NCBI GenBank assembly: GCA_946480485.1
Contig: CAMLJW010000083.1
Span: 1-15,198 of the forward strand
DNA length: 15,198 bases
Origin: an uncultured Streptomyces sp.
Lineage (GTDB): Bacteria > Actinomycetota > Actinomycetes > Streptomycetales > Streptomycetaceae
Direction of reading: 5' to 3'
Part shown: one piece after another, positions 7,923 to 15,198 of the stretch
How positions within the stretch are numbered: the first letter of the stretch is position 1
How the letters are laid out: every line of letters begins with the position of its first letter
Made by a program: the position numbers and the translations under genes
The notes under the pieces: model-generated
The model's input: only the letters and a program-made list of their open reading frames with translations
What the model was told of the DNA's origin: nothing
The model's database searches: none

Positions 7923-8444
7923 ACGACGGCCGCGGGGGAAGCGACCAGTAGAAGCGGGTGAAGTCGTTGTCGGCGCGCATCGGCTGGCCAGCCCGCTCGA
8001 CGCGGTCGAAACGCCGGGCGGCCGGTGTGGACCGCTTCCGTTTCCGCCCGCGAGATGAGCTGGTCGGCGCAGCTGTGGGTGCCCAGTCCGAAACTCAGGT
8101 TCCGGCTTTCCTCCGGTGAGCGCGTGTAGTCGAACGCATCGGGCTCATGGAACACATCCGGATCACGGTTCGCTGCCGGCGCAGTGCGGTGTGCTGCGGC
8201 GGATCGACTCCGAGCATGGTGCCGCTCACGTACTACCACGGCCCCTGGGTCGCCCGGGCCGCCTCGGCGCTCATGATCGGGCGCCTTGCGTACCGCACGA
8301 TGTCCTCGTACCGGCTGACGACGTTCGTACCGCCGAACTCGTACACCGGGTGGTGCTGCTGAAGCTTGCGGACCACGGATACGGGTCTGCCCGGAACTGC
8401 GGATCGCTCCATGCAAGGTACGTGTCCTCGCTCGACAAGCTCAT
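7921..8444 (-). pseudogene. decayed cytochrome P450 gene
   Basis: Starts at ATG 8444 with GAGGAGG upstream: MSLSSEDTYLAWSDPQF then RADPYP, a normal bacterial P450 opening. One base seems missing near 8375; in the next frame RKLQQHHPVYEFGG and VVSRYEDIVR continue. That frame meets TAG at 8235-8233, beyond which GTMLGVDPPQHTALRR can still be read. At about 8174-8178 the text jumps to ANRDPDVFHEPDAFDYTRSP and the heme-binding FGLGTHSCADQL, so the whole I-helix, ExxR and PERF region (around 200 residues) is missing. Another frameshift follows, before RADNDFTRFYWSLP and the TGA at 7923-7921. The heme Cys is kept, but the usual Gly two residues after it is Asp. The gene cannot make a working P450. 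It lies directly upstream of the methyltransferase gene, which suggests it once belonged to the same pathway. Confidence 0.88.
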
Positions 8445-8521
8445 GGCTCGCCTCCTCGGGTAGCGCCGACATCAGCGGAGCGTCGGCAACGGGGTTGGGC
8501 GCCGCTGACGACGACCCAATG

Positions 8522-8541
8522 GCTAACTATCGGTAGTTAGC
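8522..8541. promoter_or_regulatory. TetR-style palindromic operator
   Basis: A near-perfect palindrome, gctaacta-tcgg-tagttagc: exact 8-bp arms around a 4-base centre. It is AT-rich within GC-rich DNA and lies about 80 bases upstream of the P450 start. Size and shape fit a TetR-family operator in the P450 promoter. No regulator gene is present in the window. Since the P450 is dead, the site may now control nothing, or may still drive the downstream methyltransferase operon. Confidence 0.6.
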
Positions 8542-8689
8542 AAAATGGACCACGTTCTCACCGCGGACATCAAGCCCGGGGTGGGCGAGTGTGAGCCATG
8601 TCATACCGAAGTCCTACCTTGGACGGCGGAAGGCGGGCGGAGTGGCCGCATATGGAGTCATGGAGCCTTGACGGTCCTGCTGACTAATA

Positions 8690-9046
8690 CTCAGGGGGTT
8701 GTGTCCCGTAAGTGCTGGTCATGGATGAGATGATCTTGGTGTGGCTGGTGTGATTACAGCGTCTGAGCCGTTCTGGCCAGGACCGTTCACCGGGCCGCGC
8801 CCGCGCTGCTTCGGCAAGTTGGTGACCGCGCTGCGGCGCGAAGGTGCGGACCCGGTCGGCAAGGGCCGGCCGTGGGGCCTGCCGCTGGAGGATTGGGTCC
8901 TGCTGCTGGTCGCGGCGTACTGGCGCCCGAACCTGGCGCTGCGACAGCTCGCGCCGCTGTTCGGTATCTCCAAGTCGGCGGCCGACCGCATCATCGACCA
9001 CCTCGGGTCGTCGTTGGCGCTCCAGCCCCGCAAGCGGTTCCGCAGG
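8690..9046 (+). mobile_element. truncated IS5/IS112-type insertion sequence
   Basis: Left end and first quarter of an IS5-family element. The left terminal repeat is probably near 8694-8715 (agggggttgtgtcccgtaag), judged only from resemblance to streptomycete elements. The transposase similarity breaks off near 9046, and about 80 bases later the permease gene ends. No matching right-end repeat is seen, so the element cannot move by itself. It marks the right border of the one-carbon gene block. Confidence 0.6.
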
Positions 9047-9058
9047 CGAGCACGTTGA
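8741..9058 (+). pseudogene. IS5-family transposase, N-terminal fragment
   Basis: A GTG-started 105-residue frame that matches the N-terminus of streptomycete IS5/IS112-type transposases: TGPRPRCFGKLVTALRREGA, then WGLPLEDWVLLLVAAYW and the helix-turn-helix LRQLAPLFGISKSAADRIID (about 67-86). Similarity ends at LALQPRKRFR (about residue 101). The DDE catalytic domain that should follow (normally beginning with a VDGTLVP-like motif) is gone, replaced by RRAR and a stop. A full-length protein would be roughly 250 residues. It is the only gene on the plus strand here and cannot be active as a transposase. Confidence 0.8.
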
Positions 9059-9127
9059 GCTCGGTCGGCTGCTCACATCCGTCGGCGGAACTCCCGGTGC
9101 AGGGCGACACATGCTCAAGCTCCCCGA

Positions 9128-11695
9128 TCACTCGTGTGCGATGGCCGCCAGCACGTTCATGCGCGCGGCGCGCAGGGCGGGCAGCAGCGCCGCGACGATG
9201 CCCACGACGGCCGATCCCACCACGACCGCGATGAGAGTGCCCCACGGGATCGCGAGCGCCTTCATGCCCTGCAGGGCCAGGACCTGCTGCACGCACACGC
9301 CCCATACGAGCCCCAGCGTGAGCCCGAGGACCGCCCCGAACACCGCGATCACCACCGACTCCAGACGGATCATCCGCCGCAACTGCCGCCGGGCGAGCCC
9401 GATCGCGCGCAGCAGCCCGATCTCGCGGGTGCGCTCCACGACCGAGAGGGCAAGGGTGTTGACGACGCCGAGCACCGCGATCACGATCGCGAGACCCAGC
9501 AGGGCGTAGACCAGGTAGAGCAGCACGGAGATCTGATTGCGGACCAGTTGCTTGTAGTCGGCCTGGTCGCGCACCTGCACCTGCGGATACGGGTCGACCG
9601 TCTCCTCCAGGCGCGAGCGCAGCGTGTCGGCGGAGGTGCCCGAGGCCGCGTTCACGTACAGCGCCGAGTCCTGTCCGCCGGGCACGTACCGTTCGATTGT
9701 CTCAAGGCCGAGGAACAGCCCGCCCTGCATGCCGAAGCCCTTGGCGGAGTCCTGGTCGGTGAGCGCGGCCACCGTGAGTTCGGCCTTCCGGCCGGCCGGG
9801 AAGTCGACGGGGATCCTGCTGCCGACGCGTACGTCGTGCTCCTTGGCGAAGCCGACGTCCATGGCGATGTTCCCGGCGGCGAGCGCGGCCCCCGTGTCGC
9901 CCTGTGCGTAGGTGACGTGGGCGACGTCGTCGAGCTTCGCGTCGTAGCCCGCCGCGGTCGTCTTGACGCGCTTGCCGTCCGGCAGCCGCACCGCGACCGG
10001 CGCGAACCGCTGACGTACGACGAGTCCCGCGCCGTCCGTGTCGCTCACCTTCTGAGTGACCTCCTCGGGGAACGGCAGGAAGTTGCTGTTCTGCATCACG
10101 AAGTCGGCGCCCAGGGTCTCGTCGATCTGCTGGTCGAAGGACTCGGTCATGGACGCGCTTGCCACGGACATCCCGCCGACCAGGGCGAGGCCGACCATCA
10201 GCGCCGCCGCGGTGGCACCCGTGCGGCGCGGATTGCGCAGCGCGTTGCGCTGGCTCATCCGGCCGACCGAGCCGAACAGCGCCGGGAACAGGCCGCCGAG
10301 GACACGGATCACGGGACGTACGAGCAGCGGCCCGGCGATCACCGTCGCGACCAGGGTCAGGACGACGCCGAGAAGCAGCAGGGAGGAGGCGGAGGCGGTC
10401 TTGGTGGCGGTGACGCACCCGACGAGTGCGGCGGCGCCGAGTGCCCCGACGATCAGTCCCACCACTGCGCGAACCCGCAACGGCTTTCCGACGCCGGCGA
10501 TTTCGGCGTCCGCGAGCGCGGCCATCGGCGACACACCGGCCGCCCGCCGGGCCGGCAGATACGCCGCGACGAAGGTGACGCCGACCCCGACGACGTAAGC
10601 CGAGACAGGGGTCACCCACCCGATGACCATCTCGGTGGACTTGAGGTTCATGCCGAACACGCCCATGAGCTCGATCAACCCGAGGGCGAGACCGATCCCC
10701 GCGGCCAGGCCCAGGGTGGAGCCCACGAGACCCAGCAGGGTCGCCTCCGTGAGCACGGACCGGCGCACCTGCCGCCGGTCGGCGCCGAGGGCGCGCAACA
10801 GGCCCAGTTCACGGGTGCGTTGGGCGATCAGCATGGAGAAGGTGTTGACGATCAGGAAGACCCCGACCAGCACCGCGATACCGGCGAAGCCGAGCATCAC
10901 GTACTTGATCACGTCCAGGAAGCCGCCGAGTCTGGAGGCTGCGGACTCGGCCTCCTCGTCGGCGGTCTCCAGGTCATAGGTGCCGGTGCCGAGTGCGGCG
11001 GCGATGCGCTGCTTGAGCGCGGCGTCGCTCACGCCGTCCTCCGCGTCCACCGCGATGCCGGTGGCGACGTCCGTCCGGCCCAGCAGCTCGGTCTGCGCGG
11101 TCGGGGTGTCCAGGAAGACCAGCGCCGCACCGGGGTTGGTGGTGGTGAACGTCGCGATGCCGACGATCTCCACCTTGAACGAGCCCGGCTGCGCGATCAC
11201 GGTCAGGGTGTCACCGATGCGTACGTTCTTCTTGTCTGCCGTGTCCGCGTCGATCAGCGCCTCGCCGGGCCCCGTCGGCTCGTGGCCCGAGGTCAGCTTC
11301 ACAGGGCTGCGATCCGTGACCTCCCAGCCGTTGGCGATGGTGGGCGCGCCCGTGGTCGGGCCCACCGACTCGTTCTCGCTGTCGACGACCGTAATGTTCT
11401 CGACGCCGACGTCCAGATGGGTGTCCGCGACCCCGTCGACCCGGGCGATGCGGTCCGCGAGGCTCGCGGGCACGGTCGCGGTGGCCCCGGAGGGCAGCCG
11501 TGAGTCGAGGTCGTCCCGCGGCGTCACCGTCACGTCGGCCGACGTCGACGCGAAGAGCCGGTCGAAGGTGCGGGTGACCGTGTCCGAGAAGATCAGGCTG
11601 CCCGCGACGAAAGCCACGGACAGGATGACGGCCAGTGCCGAGAGCACCAGCCGCCCTTTGTGCGCGAGGAAGCTCCGGAGTGTGGCCTTCAGCAT
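9128..11695 (-). CDS. FtsX/MacB-type ABC transporter permease
   Basis: An 855-residue membrane protein with two FtsX domains, as usual for large actinobacterial members. A first helix (about 15-37) leads to an outside MacB_PCD-like domain (about 40-250). FtsX domain 1 spans about 265-395 with RELGLLRALGADRRQVRRSV. A central helix pair and ALRNPRRTGATAAALM (near 500) precede a second outside domain. FtsX domain 2 spans about 735-850 with REIGLLRAIGLARRQLRRMI and ends in LLPALRAARMNVLAAIAHE. The start lies seven bases after the ATPase stop, with GAGG just upstream. With the ATPase it forms a type VII (MacB/LolCDE-like) mechanotransmission exporter; substrates may be antibiotics, peptides or lipids, but none can be chosen from sequence. 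Confidence 0.93.
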   Translation of the reverse strand: MLKATLRSFLAHKGRLVLSALAVILSVAFVAGSLIFSDTVTRTFDRLFASTSADVTVTPRDDLDSRLPSGATATVPASLADRIARVDGVADTHLDVGVENITVVDSENESVGPTTGAPTIANGWEVTDRSPVKLTSGHEPTGPGEALIDADTADKKNVRIGDTLTVIAQPGSFKVEIVGIATFTTTNPGAALVFLDTPTAQTELLGRTDVATGIAVDAEDGVSDAALKQRIAAALGTGTYDLETADEEAESAASRLGGFLDVIKYVMLGFAGIAVLVGVFLIVNTFSMLIAQRTRELGLLRALGADRRQVRRSVLTEATLLGLVGSTLGLAAGIGLALGLIELMGVFGMNLKSTEMVIGWVTPVSAYVVGVGVTFVAAYLPARRAAGVSPMAALADAEIAGVGKPLRVRAVVGLIVGALGAAALVGCVTATKTASASSLLLLGVVLTLVATVIAGPLLVRPVIRVLGGLFPALFGSVGRMSQRNALRNPRRTGATAAALMVGLALVGGMSVASASMTESFDQQIDETLGADFVMQNSNFLPFPEEVTQKVSDTDGAGLVVRQRFAPVAVRLPDGKRVKTTAAGYDAKLDDVAHVTYAQGDTGAALAAGNIAMDVGFAKEHDVRVGSRIPVDFPAGRKAELTVAALTDQDSAKGFGMQGGLFLGLETIERYVPGGQDSALYVNAASGTSADTLRSRLEETVDPYPQVQVRDQADYKQLVRNQISVLLYLVYALLGLAIVIAVLGVVNTLALSVVERTREIGLLRAIGLARRQLRRMIRLESVVIAVFGAVLGLTLGLVWGVCVQQVLALQGMKALAIPWGTLIAVVVGSAVVGIVAALLPALRAARMNVLAAIAHE

Positions 11696-11702
11696 GGGGG
11701 CC

Positions 11703-12554
11703 TCAGTCCTTGGCTACGTCGCCGGAGGTGCCATCACCTTGGAACGGCGCTGGGATCGGGTCGGACCTGAGGGTCTGGGGATGTCCGCCGGAAAAGAGGC
11801 GCATGCGCTCCAGCACGGCTTCGGCCGAGGGCCGCGCCATCTCGTCCACGATCCGCCCGTCCCCGAGGAAGAGCACCACATCGGAGTGGGCGGCCGCGCC
11901 CGGGTCGTGTGTGACCATGACGACGGTCTGACCGAGCTCGTCGACGGCCTCACGCAGAAAGCCGAGGACCTCGAGCCCGGCCCGGGAGTCGAGGTTGCCG
12001 GTCGGCTCGTCCGCGAAGATGAGCTCGGGGCGCGAGGCGAGCGCGCGGGCGCAGGCGACACGCTGCTGCTGCCCGCCGGACAGCTGCGCGGGCCGGTGCT
12101 TGAGACGGTCGCGCAGGCCCAGCGCGTCGATGACCTGGTCGAGCCACTTCTGGTCGGGCTTCTGCCCCGCGATGTCCATGGGCAGCGTGATGTTCTCGGC
12201 CGCGTTCAGTGTCGGGATCAGGTTGAACGACTGGAACATGAAGCCGATCCGGTCCCGGCGCAGCCGCGTCAGCTCGCGATCCTTGAGCCCGGTGATCTCG
12301 GTGTCGCCGAGCCACACCTGGCCGGCCGAGACGGTGTCGAGGCCCGCCAGGCAGTGCATCAGCGTCGACTTGCCGGAGCCCGAGGGACCCATGACCGCGG
12401 TGAAACGGCCCCGTGCGATGTCCACGTCGACCGAGTCGAGAGCGAGCACGGTCGTCTCGCCGGAGCCGTACGCCTTGGTCAGGCCACGGGCCCGGGCCGC
12501 GATGTCCCCGGCCTCGGTGCGACCGCGGGCGTGCTCCGCAGCAGGTGTGGACAA
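11703..12554 (-). CDS. ABC transporter ATP-binding protein (MacB/LolD type)
   Basis: A 283-residue cytoplasmic ATPase that powers the adjoining FtsX-type permease. All motifs are intact: Walker A GPSGSGKST (56-64), Q-loop Gln108 in FMFQSFN, signature LSGGQQQRV (158-166), Walker B LIFADEPTGNLD (178-189) and the switch His216 in VTHD. The C-terminus runs about 45 residues past the fold, rich in Pro, Gly and Asp. The start is TTG at 12554, chosen because AGGAGG lies five bases upstream and no ATG or GTG fits between it and the conserved ALTKAYG-type strand. The gene is followed after seven bases by the permease. A 63-base region with distant inverted repeats lies upstream and may hold the control sites. 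Confidence 0.94.
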   Translation of the reverse strand: MSTPAAEHARGRTEAGDIAARARGLTKAYGSGETTVLALDSVDVDIARGRFTAVMGPSGSGKSTLMHCLAGLDTVSAGQVWLGDTEITGLKDRELTRLRRDRIGFMFQSFNLIPTLNAAENITLPMDIAGQKPDQKWLDQVIDALGLRDRLKHRPAQLSGGQQQRVACARALASRPELIFADEPTGNLDSRAGLEVLGFLREAVDELGQTVVMVTHDPGAAAHSDVVLFLGDGRIVDEMARPSAEAVLERMRLFSGGHPQTLRSDPIPAPFQGDGTSGDVAKD

Positions 12555-12559
12555 GGCGG

Positions 12560-12565
12560 CCTCCT
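12560..12565 (-). promoter_or_regulatory. ribosome binding site for the ABC ATPase TTG start
   Basis: AGGAGG on the minus strand, five bases before the TTG at 12554. It is a near-perfect Shine-Dalgarno and the reason for choosing this rare start codon. Confidence 0.7.
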
Positions 12566-12570
12566 ATGTC

Positions 12571-12633
12571 GGACTTCGGTTCAGAAGCGAGCCTAATGTG
12601 ATGCGAGGCATACTCGGTAGCCCTCCGAAGTCC
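12571..12633. promoter_or_regulatory. spaced 9-bp inverted repeat in the ABC operon leader
   Basis: ggacttcgg (12571-12579) and ccgaagtcc (12625-12633) are exact reverse complements 45 bases apart, immediately upstream of the ATPase ribosome site. On the minus strand a TAGGCT that could serve as a -10 lies between them, without a clear -35. The pair could be a looped operator or the base stem of a leader RNA. Chance pairing of nine bases cannot be ruled out. Confidence 0.3.
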
Positions 12634-12705
12634 CTGCAGGTCGCCGCCGCTGGTCGGTCTCCGTGCGGGGTGAGTCCCTCCCTCGCAGTCCGAGGCAAGG
12701 CGGCC

Positions 12706-12724
12706 CGTCCGCCCGACACGGACG
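12706..12724 (-). terminator. possible weak terminator after bioD
   Basis: cgtccg (12706-12711) and cggacg (12719-12724) pair around a seven-base loop, 17 bases after the bioD stop. Six base pairs and no U-tract make this a weak candidate, but it is the only compact GC hairpin directly downstream of the biotin operon. Confidence 0.25.
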
Positions 12725-12741
12725 TCGCAACGCCGGCGGCC

Positions 12742-13461
12742 CTACGTCGGGGCCTGCTCGGCCGTGAACGTGTCCGCGTTCCACGTCCCACCCAGCGGCG
12801 GCGCGAGCCAGCTCGGTGCGGCGGTCCGGAAGGCGGCGGGCCGCAGCCGCCCCGCCCCTTCAGGAACTGCCCCCAGCAGCGATGCCCCCGTCACCTCCGG
12901 CAGGTCGGTGACGTTGCAACGCGAGGCAAGGTCGGGGTCGTTGGGCCAGCTGCCCAGAACGACGCCGAGCACGTCGAGTCGGCGGGCCCGTAGTTCGCGG
13001 GCCGTCAGTTCCGTCGTGTTGAGGGTGCCCAGCCCGGCCGATGCGACCACCAGTACCGGCGCGCCCAGCAGGTGTGCCGCGTCCGCCAGTGTGCCGCCCT
13101 CGTCGTCGAAACGTACGAGCAGTCCGCCCGCCCCCTCGACCAGCACGAGATCGTGCTCGGCGGCCAACTTGCCCGCCGCCTCCGCGACCTCGTACGGCCG
13201 TACCGGCGCGAGCCCGGCCCGGCGTGCCGCCGTGGCGGGTGCCAACGGCTCGGGGCAGCGGACGATCTCCACCGCGGTCACCGTACCCGCGAGCCGGGCC
13301 ACCTCGGCCGCGTCGCCGCGCTCGCCCGGCAGGACACCGGTCTGCGCGGGCTTGAGCACGGCCACGGAGCGCCCGGCGGCGACCGCCGCGGTGGCGACGG
13401 CGGCGGTCGTCACGGTCTTGCCGACCTCCGTGCCCGTCCCTGTGATCACCAGTACCGGCAT
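12742..13461 (-). CDS. bioD: BioD: dethiobiotin synthetase
   Basis: Closes the ureido ring of dethiobiotin from diaminopelargonic acid, CO2 and ATP in the cytosol. The 239-residue protein shows the P-loop GTGTEVGKT (8-16), the KPAQTG motif (37-42), PLAPATAA near 72-79 and VEGAGG (108-113), the usual active-site set. The ATG at 13461 sits one base after the bioA stop, with GGAAGGG just upstream inside the bioA end, so translation is coupled. A longer in-frame reading up to 13659 only overlaps bioA and is rejected. It is the last gene of the bio operon as seen here. Confidence 0.95.
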   Translation of the reverse strand: MPVLVITGTGTEVGKTVTTAAVATAAVAAGRSVAVLKPAQTGVLPGERGDAAEVARLAGTVTAVEIVRCPEPLAPATAARRAGLAPVRPYEVAEAAGKLAAEHDLVLVEGAGGLLVRFDDEGGTLADAAHLLGAPVLVVASAGLGTLNTTELTARELRARRLDVLGVVLGSWPNDPDLASRCNVTDLPEVTGASLLGAVPEGAGRLRPAAFRTAAPSWLAPPLGGTWNADTFTAEQAPT

Positions 13462-13462
13462 G

Positions 13463-14782
13463 TCACCCTTCCCGCGCCGCCGCGCACACCGCGGCCGCGA
13501 TACGTGCCACGTCCGCGTCCCCGGTGACGTACGGAGGCATCGTGTACACGAGGTCCCGGAACGGCCGCAGCCACACACCCTCGCGCACCGCCGCCCGCGT
13601 CGCCGCCGCCGTGGCTGCCTCGTCAAGGACATGGTCCAACTGGACGACACCGATGGCACCGAGGACGCGTACGTCCCGGACGCCCGAAAGCTCCGCCGCC
13701 GGAGCCAGCCCCTCCCGCAACCCCGTCTCGATGCGCTTGACCTCGGTCCGCCAGTCCTGGCCGAGGAGCAGGTCGATGGAGGCGCAGGCGACGGCCGCGG
13801 CGAGCGGATTGGCCATGAAGGTCGGGCCGTGGGCGAGCACCGGGACCTCGCCCCGCGAGATCCCCTCGGCGACCCGTGACGTGCACAACGTGGCCGCCAT
13901 CGTCACATAGCCGCCGGTCAGCGCCTTGCCCACGCACATCACATCCGGCGTCACGCCCGCGTGGCCGGCCGCGAACAGCGCACCCGTGCGCCCGAACCCG
14001 GTCGCGATCTCGTCGAACACGAGCAGCACGCCGTACGCGTCGCAGGCCTCGCGCAGCACCCGCAGATAATCGGGGGAGTGGAACCGCATCCCGCCCGCGC
14101 CCTGCACCACCGGCTCCACGATCACCGCGGCCAGCTCGTCGGCGTGGGACTCGATCAGCGAGCGCAGGTGGTCCGCGTACGACTCGTCGTACTCGGCCGG
14201 AGGCGCGTCCGCGAACACCTGCCGGGGCAGTACCCCCTGCCACAGCTCGTGCATCCCGCCCTCGGGGTCGCACACCGACATCGGCTGCCAGGTGTCGCCG
14301 TGGTAGCCGCCGCGCCAGGTCAGCAGCCGCTGCTTGCGCGGGCGGCCGAGCGAGCGCCAGTACTGGAGGCACATCTTGACCGCGACCTCGACCGAGACCG
14401 AGCCGGAGTCGGCGAGGAACACATGCTCCAGCCCTTGGGGCGACATATCGACAAGGAGCTTTGCCAGCCGCACGGCGGGCTCATGCGTGAGCCCGCCGAA
14501 CATCACGTGGCTCATCCGCCCGAGCTGGTCGCGCACCGCGTCGTTGAGCACGGGGTGGTTGTAGCCGTGGATCGCGGACCACCAGGACGACATGCCGTCA
14601 ACGACTTCGTCGCCGACTTCCTCATCGGCCCCGTCCGCCCTTCGCAGCTTCAGCCGTACCCCGCTCGCCGACTCCACGACGAGCGGTTCCTGCCGGCCGG
14701 GCATCGGCCCGTACGGGTGCCAGACGTGCCGCCGGTCCAGGTCGAGCAGCTCATGTACGGGGAGTGCGGGCAGGTCAGGCAT
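13463..14782 (-). CDS. bioA: BioA: adenosylmethionine--8-amino-7-oxononanoate aminotransferase
   Basis: A PLP enzyme that converts KAPA to diaminopelargonic acid with SAM as amino donor. The 439-residue protein is of typical length. Visible features: WHPYG (21-25), MSSWW (64-68; substrate pocket), [12 protein letters not shown] (92-103), [10 protein letters not shown] at 125-134 (PLP phosphate site), Tyr160-His161 stacking on [16 protein letters not shown] with Asp257, and the Schiff-base Lys286 in CVGKALTGG. The ATG at 14782 lies inside the end of bioB (8-base overlap) and has no Shine-Dalgarno of its own, so it relies on coupling. A GTG/ATG further upstream, at 14917, would only add the bioB tail in another frame and is rejected. 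Confidence 0.96.
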   Translation of the reverse strand: MPDLPALPVHELLDLDRRHVWHPYGPMPGRQEPLVVESASGVRLKLRRADGADEEVGDEVVDGMSSWWSAIHGYNHPVLNDAVRDQLGRMSHVMFGGLTHEPAVRLAKLLVDMSPQGLEHVFLADSGSVSVEVAVKMCLQYWRSLGRPRKQRLLTWRGGYHGDTWQPMSVCDPEGGMHELWQGVLPRQVFADAPPAEYDESYADHLRSLIESHADELAAVIVEPVVQGAGGMRFHSPDYLRVLREACDAYGVLLVFDEIATGFGRTGALFAAGHAGVTPDVMCVGKALTGGYVTMAATLCTSRVAEGISRGEVPVLAHGPTFMANPLAAAVACASIDLLLGQDWRTEVKRIETGLREGLAPAAELSGVRDVRVLGAIGVVQLDHVLDEAATAAATRAAVREGVWLRPFRDLVYTMPPYVTGDADVARIAAAVCAAAREG

Positions 14783-15198
14783 TGGGGGCGAGATCCGTTC
14801 CGGCACCCCTGCGGCGCACGGCGACCAGGTCCGTACGCGCCTCGGGGGCCCGCTCGACGGGAACGGAACCGCACGTACCGCCCCCACCGCCCCCGTTGTG
14901 CGAGCCGCATCCCGCACTCTCCTGAGAGTCGCAGCCGTCCCCCGCCGCCCGGTGCTCCGGCAGCGTCACCTGCTCCGTCCCCTCCACCTCGAAGCCGGCG
15001 TCCGTGATCATCTCCAGGTCCGCCCTGCCCGCCTGGCCCTCGCTCGTGAGGTAGTCGCCGAGGAAGATCGAGTTGGCGAGGTGCAGCGCGAGCGGCTGCA
15101 TCGTCCGGAGATGGACCTCGCGGCCACCCGCGATGCGCACCTCGACGTCCGGGCAGACGAAACGGACCATCGCGAGGATGCGCAGGCAACGCTGCGGG
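14775..15198 (-). CDS. bioB: BioB: biotin synthase, 3' part only
   Basis: The C-terminal 141 codons of a radical SAM biotin synthase; the 5' part lies beyond the right edge. The visible sequence [20 protein letters not shown] then [32 protein letters not shown] and [11 protein letters not shown] is the conserved end of the BioB barrel, including the Arg in AGGRE that holds the 2Fe-2S sulphur-donor cluster. After this comes an extra tail of about 70 residues: [24 protein letters not shown] Cys/Gly/His-rich sequence, then a basic [20 protein letters not shown] end. I believe such tails occur in other streptomycete BioB proteins; E. coli BioB has a much shorter end. The stop overlaps the bioA start by eight bases. 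Confidence 0.95.
   Translation of the reverse strand, partial: PQRCLRILAMVRFVCPDVEVRIAGGREVHLRTMQPLALHLANSIFLGDYLTSEGQAGRADLEMITDAGFEVEGTEQVTLPEHRAAGDGCDSQESAGCGSHNGGGGGGTCGSVPVERAPEARTDLVAVRRRGAGTDLAPNA

Noticed and set aside
8465..8508. Alternative overlapping stems in the P450 leader (gccgac/gtcggc and tcagcgg/ccgctga)
   Set aside because: They suggest attenuation, but each stem is only 6-7 bp, the gene is dead, and GC-rich leaders often give such pairings.
9134..11503. 789-codon plus-strand open frame opposite the ABC permease
   Set aside because: Antisense shadow, rich in His, Asp, Gln and Arg with no recognisable domain; the opposite strand encodes a clear two-domain FtsX permease.
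1..15198. CRISPR array, tRNA or rRNA gene
   Set aside because: No regularly spaced repeats and no cloverleaf or rRNA-like stretch were seen on either strand.

Overview
The window looks like a chromosomal segment of a Streptomyces or a close relative. The DNA is very GC-rich, the biotin genes end in an actinobacterial-type tail, and the transposase scrap is of the IS5/IS112 kind common in streptomycetes. Every recognisable gene except the transposase fragment lies on the minus strand, so transcription runs from high to low coordinates.

Right part (about 9128-15198), apparently core genome: the 3' part of bioB, then bioA and bioD, tightly coupled and forming a biotin synthesis operon. After a 187-base gap comes a MacB/LolD-type ABC exporter pair, an ATPase with a TTG start followed by an 855-residue FtsX-family permease.

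Middle part (about 1989-9058), which reads as an accessory insert: an IS5-type transposase fragment; an unused-looking TetR-style palindrome; a decayed cytochrome P450 with a frameshift, a nonsense codon and a large internal deletion; then intact genes for a stand-alone GcvT/DmdA-type tetrahydrofolate-dependent methyltransferase, PurU (10-formyl-THF deformylase), an FdhF/YdeP-type molybdopterin oxidoreductase and FolD. Together these could take a one-carbon unit from a methylated substrate through methylene-THF and 10-formyl-THF (FolD) to formate (PurU) and possibly CO2 (FdhF-like). Two strong perfect inverted repeats sit in the purU-fdhF gap.

Left part (1-1988): the 3' end of a broken GNAT acetyltransferase gene, then two translationally coupled CNNM/CBS (HlyC/CorC-type) membrane protein genes, the second cut by the window edge. 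A possible IS3-type OrfA scrap lies at the GNAT break point.

The most interesting reading is a complete THF-linked C1-disposal cassette, bordered by transposon scars, whose upstream P450 has died. The P450 may have been the original substrate-activating enzyme. The substrate of the surviving methyltransferase cannot be told from sequence alone.
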